From positions 1 through 64,000 of the forward strand of contig NZ_LR027603.1 in assembly GCF_900605495.1 (NCBI RefSeq): DNA of 64,000 bases. Reading direction: 5' to 3'. Both the position numbers and the translations under genes were made by a program. The notes under the pieces were generated by a model that was not told where the DNA came from, searched no databases, and worked only from the letters and a program-made list of their open reading frames with translations. Shown here piece by piece: positions 1 through 5,816 of the stretch; within the stretch, counting starts at the first letter, position 1, and each line of letters begins with the position of its first letter. This stretch comes from Bacilliculturomica massiliensis (GTDB lineage Bacteria; Bacillota; Clostridia; Peptostreptococcales; Anaerovoracaceae).

Positions 1-32
1 AGTACCAGCACAAATGAAAGTACTTTTCTCAT
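1..32 (-). CDS. S-layer protein, 5' end only
   Basis: The complement of the first 32 bases reads MRKVLSFVLV, identical to the first ten residues of the three full-length S-layer proteins in this window. It is preceded by the same ribosome binding site (GGAGGAATTTCAAA) and the same leader. The rest of the gene lies to the left of the window. It is therefore a fourth member of the family, reading away from the gene at 2271. Its variable region cannot be seen. Confidence 0.85.
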   Translation of the reverse strand, partial: MRKVLSFVLV

Positions 33-91
33 TTTGAAATTCCTCCTTTAGAATTCTTCGAAGGGGAGTTTATTCGTTTTGGTTTGCTCAA
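29..91 (-). CDS. Leader ORF upstream of the left-edge S-layer gene (20 codons)
   Basis: A TTG start at 91 follows GGGGAGG with a 5-nt spacer. The ORF runs 20 codons and its TGA overlaps the S-layer ATG (ATGA). The sequence is identical to the copy at 2212-2274. Whether it is translated is unproven; see the entry for that copy. Confidence 0.4.
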   Translation of the reverse strand: MSKPKRINSPSKNSKGGISK

Positions 92-127
92 ATCATCCTC
101 CCCTTCTGAAGATAATTTGACATTATT
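33..127 (-). promoter_or_regulatory. Conserved S-layer 5' leader, left-edge copy
   Basis: This is the same leader of about 95 nt found before the genes starting at 2271, 8789 and 20842. It includes the GAAGGGGAG/CTCCCCTTC hairpin and the GGAGG ribosome binding site. Similarity to the other copies stops abruptly at the outer ATAATG, which could be a -10 element. No convincing -35 is shared. Confidence 0.7.
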
Positions 128-457
128 ACAGAGAGACAAAACTCGTGTATACGTTGATTTCAAAGGGATTTATGATATATTACGTTAGATTTAAATAGAC
201 TTGGGCGAATGATAAAACGTCTCATTTTATGCGATTAACTATTCGGAAAACAGTGAATAAAAATGCAAAAAGAGGCCTTTGCGAAACAGCACTAAATGGT
301 TTCTGTTTAGTGAGATCAGTTAGAAAAACACATAAAATAATTACAAAAATATACAGCGCATTATTTACTTATGAATAAATTACTTTAGATTAAATAATGG
401 CGTAGTGCAGGAGAGATTTTCGCGGCACAGGTTTTACTTCTCCTTTTTAAATATCCC
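128..457. other. AT-rich intergenic region without a recognised gene
   Basis: No ORF with a ribosome binding site was seen. One element stands out at 147-166 on the minus strand: CCTTTGA, AATC, AACGTATAC. The same two arms with a 2-nt spacer occur on the plus strand at 2047-2064. In both places TTTTGTCTC follows the element. The flanks of the two outward-facing S-layer leaders are therefore partly homologous in inverted orientation. Confidence 0.5.
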
Positions 458-484
458 TTGACTAAAATTTGGATGCGGTATAAT
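458..484 (+). promoter_or_regulatory. Promoter of the ATPase gene
   Basis: TTGACT at 458-463 and a perfect TATAAT at 479-484 are separated by 15 bp, slightly short of the ideal 17. The element lies 49 bp before the chosen ATG. This argues against starting the protein further upstream at 458. Confidence 0.55.
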
Positions 485-510
485 ATTAACTTAAATAAAA
501 TTAAGTTAAT
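485..510. repeat. Inverted repeat directly after the -10 box, possible operator
   Basis: Perfect 10-bp arms ATTAACTTAA (485-494) and TTAAGTTAAT (501-510) flank a 6-nt spacer. They begin at the first base after the TATAAT of the ATPase promoter, so they span the expected transcription start. That is a typical place for a repressor site, though a short 5' hairpin is also possible. Confidence 0.5.
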
Positions 511-532
511 ATATTTTAAGAAAAGGAATGCC

Positions 533-1924
533 ATGTTTATTGGAAGAAAAATTGAATTAGAACAGATGAATCGACGTTACCGCTCTAATAAGTTTCAATT
601 TGTCGTTATGTATGGAAGGCGGCGTGTGGGCAAAACATTTTTGCTTACAGAGTTTATTAGAGATAAGAAAGCGATTTACTTCGCAGCGGAACAATATAAT
701 GAAAAATTACTGCTTGAAAAATTTTCTGCAGAAATACTTGCGGTCTGTCCCAGCAATTTATTTCAGAAATTTGATAGCTTTGAACAAGCTATCCGTTATC
801 TGGCTGAAAGAGCCGCTGATGAACGGCTTATTTTGATTATTGATGAATTTCAATACTGGGCTCAACAAAATAAAGCTTTAATCTCACAATTACAGAATCT
901 GATCGACCAACTTTTGCTTCATACGAAACTATACCTGGTTCTGTGCGGTTCTTATGTGAGTTTTATGGAAAGTGAAGTTCTTGGTTATCAAAGTCCGCTT
1001 TACGGACGGCGTACTGCTGAATTTAAACTTGATCCATTTCACTATAAAGAAGCCGCTGAAATGCTTCCCGGATACGATTCGATCCAAATGATGCAGGCCT
1101 ACGGCGTACTTGGTGGAATGCCAATGTATCTGGCTCAGTTTGACGATGTATTATCATTAAAAGAGAATATAATTGATACTGTCGTCGCAAAAGGAGGGCT
1201 TCTTCACAATGAACCCTTGTTTGCATTAAAGCAAGAGCTCAGGGACCCGGCCCTTTACTTTTCGATCATTGAAAGCATTGCCAGAGGAAGCAGCCGGTAT
1301 AATGAAATCTGTACAAAGGTGGGGGTAGACTGCGGCGCACAGCTTCACGCGCTGATTCAACTGGGTATTGTGAAGAAGGAGCTGCCTCTCGGCAGTCCTA
1401 AAACAGCAAGAAAAGCGATTTACAAGCTTCAAGACAACTTGTTTTCCTTCTGGTTCCGATTTATGAGCGAGGGAAATCTTTTAATTGAACAAGGGAAATA
1501 TGAGTTGATGTACGACAGGATCATTCAGCCCGATTTATCAAACTACATGGGGCATACGTATGAGGATATTTGCATTGACTTGCTGGCGCAGGCAAACGCA
1601 GAAGAATTGCTTCCCACTTTATTTCTTCAAATTGGAAGATGGTGGGGCAATCATCCGAAAAAAAGGCAGGAGATAGAGATCGATATCATGGCAAAAGATG
1701 CCGATGATACATTGCTTGTGGGAGAATGCAAGTGGCGAAATGCGCCGGTCGACTTACCAATCCTGCTGAACTTGATAGAAAAGGCGGATATGTTTCCCCA
1801 GGGGAAAAAGTATTATCTGTTGTGTTCTAAATCCGGATATAAAACCTCCCTGCTGGAATACGGAAAAAAATTAGGGAATGTATTGATATTAGATACGGAT
1901 ACCTTAGAATTTAAATTATGTTAA
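533..1924 (+). CDS. AAA-ATPase with C-terminal DUF234/PD-(D/E)XK-like domain
   Basis: The 463-residue protein starts at the ATG at 533 (MFIGRKIELEQM), preceded by AAAGGA with a 5-nt spacer. A Walker A motif GRRRVGKT lies at about residues 28-35 and a Walker B LILIIDEF at about 103-110. The C-terminus has a D...GECKW pattern (EIEIDIMAKD then GECKWRN) typical of restriction-nuclease-like folds in the ATPase_2/DUF234 family. Members are common in archaea, Clostridia and Bacteroidota, often in variable regions, and their substrate is unknown. The gene has its own promoter and terminator and is flanked by two outward-facing S-layer leaders. Its base composition is AT-rich compared with the core genes to the right. 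A defence or mobile-element role is only a guess. Confidence 0.8.
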   Translation: MFIGRKIELEQMNRRYRSNKFQFVVMYGRRRVGKTFLLTEFIRDKKAIYFAAEQYNEKLLLEKFSAEILAVCPSNLFQKFDSFEQAIRYLAERAADERLILIIDEFQYWAQQNKALISQLQNLIDQLLLHTKLYLVLCGSYVSFMESEVLGYQSPLYGRRTAEFKLDPFHYKEAAEMLPGYDSIQMMQAYGVLGGMPMYLAQFDDVLSLKENIIDTVVAKGGLLHNEPLFALKQELRDPALYFSIIESIARGSSRYNEICTKVGVDCGAQLHALIQLGIVKKELPLGSPKTARKAIYKLQDNLFSFWFRFMSEGNLLIEQGKYELMYDRIIQPDLSNYMGHTYEDICIDLLAQANAEELLPTLFLQIGRWWGNHPKKRQEIEIDIMAKDADDTLLVGECKWRNAPVDLPILLNLIEKADMFPQGKKYYLLCSKSGYKTSLLEYGKKLGNVLILDTDTLEFKLC

Positions 1925-1941
1925 CCGAAATCAATCAAAGC

Positions 1942-1974
1942 AACGAGCAGACTAATCGACTGCTCGTTACTTTT
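1942..1974 (+). terminator. Terminator of the ATPase gene
   Basis: AACGAGCAG (1942-1950) pairs with CTGCTCGTT (1960-1968), followed by ACTTTTAATTT. It lies 18 bp after the stop codon. Confidence 0.75.
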
Positions 1975-2030
1975 AATTTCTCCATTCTATAACGGTTGAT
2001 TTATAACATGAACTAACCTTTCAAACATGT

Positions 2031-2068
2031 ATAAGTATACATTTAACCTTTGATAAACGTATACTTAT
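2031..2068. repeat. Inverted repeat ATAAGTATAC / GTATACTTAT
   Basis: Perfect 10-bp arms at 2031-2040 and 2059-2068 are separated by 18 nt. The region also contains two direct half-repeats beginning AACCTTT (2016 and 2045), each ending in GTATA. The right part matches the element at 147-166 in opposite orientation. It could be a recombinase or regulator site, but no function can be assigned. Confidence 0.4.
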
Positions 2069-2175
2069 TCTTTTGTTTTTGTCTCGAATCTGTTTGTTAT
2101 TCAAATTGCATCACATCATTATTAATCACAATAAGTCCATGGAATTCAACCATTACAGCCGTTTACAACAACTTG

Positions 2176-2270
2176 AATAATGTCAAATTATCTTCAGAAG
2201 GGGAGGATGATTTGAGCAAACCAAAACGAATAAACTCCCCTTCGAAGAATTCTAAAGGAGGAATTTCAAA
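2176..2270 (+). promoter_or_regulatory. Conserved S-layer 5' leader (copy before the gene at 2271)
   Basis: TCTTC (2191-2195), a bulged A, and GAAGGGGAG (2197-2205) pair with CTCCCCTTC and GAAGA (2235-2248). This gives a 14-bp stem with a loop of about 29 nt. The stem is unchanged in all four copies, while the loop differs in the copy at 20843-20936. The S-layer ribosome binding site GGAGG lies 3' of the stem. Conservation among copies ends at AATAATG (2176-2182), which may be the -10 box. A structured leader could stabilise an abundant mRNA or control its translation. Confidence 0.65.
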
Positions 2271-2274
2271 ATGA
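2212..2274 (+). CDS. Leader ORF overlapping the S-layer start (20 codons)
   Basis: TTG at 2212 is preceded by AAGGGGAGG with a 5-nt spacer. The ORF encodes a basic 20-residue peptide, MSKPKRINSPSKNSKGGISK. Its TGA (2272-2274) overlaps the S-layer ATG (2271-2273) as ATGA, a layout typical of translational coupling. The copy at 20839-20901 changes several loop bases yet keeps frame, length and basic character (it begins MSKKTKKNSPSK). The copy at 8805-8849 is broken by a single inserted base. No known family was recognised. The alternative is that only the RNA structure is selected and the ORF is incidental. Confidence 0.45.
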   Translation: MSKPKRINSPSKNSKGGISK

Positions 2275-5200
2275 GAAAAGTACTTTCATTTGTGCTGGTA
2301 CTGTCTCTGGTTCTGGGAAGCTTTGGAATGTGCTTCGCAGCAACGGCCACTACGCCGAGCACCTTAAGCTTGAGCGATATTAATGGCCAGGACTGCGAGG
2401 ATGCAGTCCGTGTGTTGACCAGCCTGGACGTAGTTTCCGGTTATGAAGACGGAACCTACAAGCCGGAGCAGACAGTAACGAGAGCGGAGATGGCGTCTCT
2501 GATCATCAAGGCTCTGGGACTGAAAGAGACCGATGCTGTACCGAAATTTGCGGACAGCAGGACCCACTGGGCGAAGGGATACATCGCTTATGCCAACACG
2601 CTGGGCATCATCAGCGGCAGAAGCGAGACCGTGTTCGATCCCGACGCAACGGTAACCTATGACGAGGCGACCACCATGCTGATCAAGGCTTTGGGCTACA
2701 CGGACGAATCGTTGGTTGGAACCTATCCGGCCAGCTTCGTATCCAGAGCGAAGGTCCTGGGCATTCTGGATGGGATCCAGACCGGAACTGCCGGTGCCAA
2801 CAGAGGCGATATCGCGATCATGCTGTATCAGACTCTGGATCAGGCTATCGGTAAGGTCGACAAAGATGGAAACTTTGTTGCAACCGTAATCGAGTGGAGC
2901 AAGAACGGTGGGAATGCTACAGATGCGAAAAAGTATGACACCATGCTGGATCGTCTGGGCGCTGACATCGTAGATGGCGACTCTAAATATGCGGACGTTG
3001 ACGATGAAGCCTTCATGATCATCGGCGACGAGGACTCCCTGATCAATTTGACACCGTACAGAGGTGCACTGGTAAGCGCTTATGCAAACAGCGATGATGA
3101 TATCATTGCAATCAAAGAAGTTTTTACCACATTTATTAGTGGTAACTTCGACAATGCTGACTTCGATACCGATACACCGTTTATTCTGTCTGATGGCGCC
3201 GAATATACCATGAAAAAGGATGCCCTGACGGATCTTGATGGTGGCAGCAAATATGATGTCGTCACTTTCCTCAACGGAGATGATACCAAACTGGATGGTC
3301 AATCCGGAACACTGCTGGCCTATCTGCAGACTCACAATAATGCGGACGATCAGACCCGTACTGCCTTTACGCTTTCTGTAGAACTTTCAGGAAAGAAGAT
3401 CGAAAACATTTATGCAATCCAGCAGTGGGCCATGAAGGATGGAACACAGGTTGACGCAGATGACATCAAGGACATTGACGCAAACCACAAGCTGTTGGGT
3501 GTTGATTTTACAGAAGACAACAACGGAGATATCGATCTGGACGAATTTGAATTGCTGGGAGTAGAGTCTCTGGATAAGATCGCGAAAGACAATGTTGTTT
3601 ATGTATACGACAACAATGACAAAGAAATCGAGAGAATTGCCGTAGGAACCGAAACCATTTCCGGCGAGGTTACGAAGACCAATGCTGCAAAAACCAAAAT
3701 CACGATTGATGGAAAGACCTATAAGTACGCATCAGTTGAACTCGATGGCAACAAAATTGTTAACGATGCAGTTGCTGCCGGAAAAATTGAAGCAGGCGAC
3801 GAAGTAAAACTGTATTTAGATGCTTATGGTTATATCTTCGACTATGATGAAATTTCTGGGCAGGCAGATAACTACGCGATCGTTCTCGAAACCGAGAATA
3901 AAGATGGAAACAAGATTTCCTCCGGAGCAAAGATTAAACTGTTCCTTGCTGACGGAACGGCCAAAGTGTTTGATGTAGATGAAGACGAAATTTTAGATGC
4001 CGGAATTATTGACAGCACCGATAGTGATACTGTAAAGTCTGACGGTACCAAGGGTGCTAGCGCAGCTGGAACAGATGGCCATTGGAATAACACTACCATT
4101 ACCGCAGGTTCCATCATTAAGTATGGCGTAGACAAGAGCGGTACCATTACTGACATCGAAGCTAAGGGTGCCTATAACACAACAGACAATGGTCTTGATG
4201 TGAGAACTGCATCTGGTGAAGACATCACAGCTAAGGGCTACTATGGTGGTCAGGAAATCGGTAAAGATGCAGTTATCTTTAACTATGATTACGCTACCAC
4301 CAGCGCGATCGGCGGAGACTTGACAGATGATGACAATTATTCCGTAGCTAAGTATGACAATATTCTGGACAGCGAAAATGTAACAGCATTCTACGTCTAT
4401 GATAAAGATGATAAAGAAATCACTGCGATGTTGCTGTTCGACGTATCCTCCGGAACCGACGTATATGGCGTAGTAGTTGGAAACAAATACAACACCAGTG
4501 ATTCTGAGGGTGAATTCGATATGCTGATCGATGGCAAACCTGTTACCTACAATGGTAAAGATACACTTGTAGGTAAGGGCTATAACAATGGTGGCGGAAG
4601 AAGCGGAAACGACGCTCTGTACAGAGTGAAGTTTGATGCTGACGGAGATATTAGCAGCTTTGAAGACTGGTATACCTCTGGCGACAAAGTGTTGAAGGCT
4701 CAGATCAATATGAGCGGTGGCAGAACTGCTACACTGAACAGCAGAGTATTTAAAGCCAGCGTTGCTTTCGATACCGTAACCGCAGCTGGGTTCTCCAACA
4801 ATACATCTGCGGCAGGAAAGATTACTGACGAGGTTACACTGGACAGAGATGCTTACGTTTACAAGTACAGCTACAAAGATGGTGAGTGGCAGCTTGGAAG
4901 CACCAGCGATCTGAGGAGCCTGAATAATGGTACTTCAAACGGCGATATCGTGACCTTCTACGATGTTGTTGATGAAGATGGCGTGTTTGACGTCGTTCTG
5001 ATTTGGGAGAAATCATCCGGAGCTACTACTGGCACCAATACTGGTTCTGTGACATACGGAAATGTTTCCTCAATGGCGATTACCTTCGATTTGACGCCGG
5101 ATACAACGACTGTTGGCGCAATCAAGAGTGACGTTGCAGGCAATAGCATTACAAGTGTAAGTGCTTTAAGCGCAACAGTTTCAAGAGCAGGTTCTACGTC

Positions 5201-5381
5201 CGAATTAAACGCCAATGCAAAGATCAATAGTTCGAATGATTATGTTGTGACGATTACGGTTACACCTGATGTTAATGAAAACTTTGCAAAGGCGATGACT
5301 CTCACTGTAAATGGTGATACGGTTACCACTTATAAGAGAGATGGAAACAAATTGATAATCACCTATAACTTATCGTTATAA
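2271..5381 (+). CDS. S-layer protein with three SLH repeats (1036 aa)
   Basis: The signal peptide is MRKVLSFVLVLSLVLGSFGM, with cleavage likely after CFA or AFA. Three SLH repeats follow at about residues 42-84, 92-145 and 150-195 (for example GYEDGTYKPEQTVTRAEMA). In this family such repeats bind pyruvylated secondary wall polymer. Residues from about 235 to the end are a long, acidic, beta-rich exposed region full of DKDGNF-like and DDDN stretches. A module with WQLGSTSDLR and a DVVDEDG motif lies near residue 870, followed by a C-terminal domain of about 100 residues unlike those of its paralogues. Residues 1-230 are nearly identical to the proteins at 5817-8789 and 17861-20842. It likely forms or decorates the surface array. 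Confidence 0.93.
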   Translation: MRKVLSFVLVLSLVLGSFGMCFAATATTPSTLSLSDINGQDCEDAVRVLTSLDVVSGYEDGTYKPEQTVTRAEMASLIIKALGLKETDAVPKFADSRTHWAKGYIAYANTLGIISGRSETVFDPDATVTYDEATTMLIKALGYTDESLVGTYPASFVSRAKVLGILDGIQTGTAGANRGDIAIMLYQTLDQAIGKVDKDGNFVATVIEWSKNGGNATDAKKYDTMLDRLGADIVDGDSKYADVDDEAFMIIGDEDSLINLTPYRGALVSAYANSDDDIIAIKEVFTTFISGNFDNADFDTDTPFILSDGAEYTMKKDALTDLDGGSKYDVVTFLNGDDTKLDGQSGTLLAYLQTHNNADDQTRTAFTLSVELSGKKIENIYAIQQWAMKDGTQVDADDIKDIDANHKLLGVDFTEDNNGDIDLDEFELLGVESLDKIAKDNVVYVYDNNDKEIERIAVGTETISGEVTKTNAAKTKITIDGKTYKYASVELDGNKIVNDAVAAGKIEAGDEVKLYLDAYGYIFDYDEISGQADNYAIVLETENKDGNKISSGAKIKLFLADGTAKVFDVDEDEILDAGIIDSTDSDTVKSDGTKGASAAGTDGHWNNTTITAGSIIKYGVDKSGTITDIEAKGAYNTTDNGLDVRTASGEDITAKGYYGGQEIGKDAVIFNYDYATTSAIGGDLTDDDNYSVAKYDNILDSENVTAFYVYDKDDKEITAMLLFDVSSGTDVYGVVVGNKYNTSDSEGEFDMLIDGKPVTYNGKDTLVGKGYNNGGGRSGNDALYRVKFDADGDISSFEDWYTSGDKVLKAQINMSGGRTATLNSRVFKASVAFDTVTAAGFSNNTSAAGKITDEVTLDRDAYVYKYSYKDGEWQLGSTSDLRSLNNGTSNGDIVTFYDVVDEDGVFDVVLIWEKSSGATTGTNTGSVTYGNVSSMAITFDLTPDTTTVGAIKSDVAGNSITSVSALSATVSRAGSTSELNANAKINSSNDYVVTITVTPDVNENFAKAMTLTVNGDTVTTYKRDGNKLIITYNLSL

Positions 5382-5443
5382 GTCCAGTAAAACGTCAGGG
5401 TTCGTACGAACCTTGTGATTAACAACGTAAGACTTTAGAGTAA

Positions 5444-5490
5444 AAAACACGTCTCGGATTACATTAACAGTGTACCGAGACGTGTTTTCT
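5444..5490 (+). terminator. Terminator of the S-layer gene at 2271-5381
   Basis: AAAACACGTCTCGG (5444-5457) pairs perfectly with CCGAGACGTGTTTT (5475-5488) around a 17-nt loop. The T run is short but lies within the stem base. It starts 63 bp after the stop codon. Confidence 0.75.
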
Positions 5491-5497
5491 TGCATAT

Positions 5498-5566
5498 GTA
5501 AAGGTTATTACCGCAACTGCAAGCGGTGAAGCTTATACCAGCGTTAAAGTAACGGTGGTAAGGTAA
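5498..5566 (+). pseudogene. Relic of an S-layer C-terminus (BIG2-like tail)
   Basis: Downstream of the terminator, one frame reads VKVITATASGEAYTSVKVTV and ends at TAA (5564-5566). That pattern (ITATAS...VKVTV) is typical of the last strands of a bacterial Ig-like domain of the BIG2 type. There is no start codon or ribosome binding site, and the frame closes upstream at 5465. None of the intact S-layer proteins here ends this way. It looks like the 3' remnant of another surface-protein gene left behind by recombination. The match is short, so chance cannot be excluded. Confidence 0.5.
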
Positions 5567-5637
5567 CGCTTGTATTTGAAATCTTGTTAAGACTGGAAAA
5601 CCGGCGCGTATAAAAACACTTGACTTTTCAGGTTTTA

Positions 5638-5665
5638 TTGATATGCAAAAGTAGAGCAGTATAAT
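5638..5665 (+). promoter_or_regulatory. Promoter between two convergent S-layer genes
   Basis: TTGATA (5638-5643), a 16-bp spacer and TATAAT (5660-5665) form a good sigma-A type promoter with no ORF downstream. A second weaker pair (TTGACT at 5620) overlaps it. Confidence 0.5.
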
Positions 5666-5671
5666 ACAGAT

Positions 5672-5773
5672 AAGGCCAGATACCGAGATCTGGCTATGCC
5701 CTTATGTAGTTTTATCATCAATAAACAAATTCCCTGACGAACACAGAAAAATGTCGTCAGGGAATTTTGTTTA
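5672..5773 (+). ncRNA. Possible small RNA of about 100 nt
   Basis: The interval starts about 7 nt after the TATAAT at 5660-5665 and ends at a strong hairpin with a T tract. It contains a short stem CCAGAT...ATCTGG near its 5' end and no credible ORF. It lies in the 3' space between convergent S-layer genes, so it would be antisense to any read-through from the gene at 5817-8789. It is supported only by promoter and terminator placement. Confidence 0.3.
5726..5773. terminator. Bidirectional terminator, mainly for the S-layer gene at 5817-8789
   Basis: CAAATTCCCTGACGA (5726-5740) pairs with TCGTCAGGGAATTTTG (5754-5769). T-rich tails occur on both strands. Confidence 0.75.
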
Positions 5774-5816
5774 CAGTCCAAGAGCCTATTGAACAAACTC
5801 TTTTGTACTAGTTATT

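Larger units (their letters stand above)
2176..2960 (+). repeat. S-layer 5' recombination-size block, copy 1
   Basis: The leader plus the first 230 or so codons are almost identical at DNA and protein level to 8099-8885 (-) and 20158-20936 (-). Similarity falls sharply afterwards. It is inverted relative to the other two full copies. Confidence 0.8.

Noticed and set aside
2364-3335. Long minus-strand frame (323 codons) opposite the S-layer gene
   Set aside because: It mirrors the conserved SLH codons, has no ribosome binding site, and equivalent frames appear opposite each S-layer copy (for example 7701-8774). It is a shadow of codon bias.
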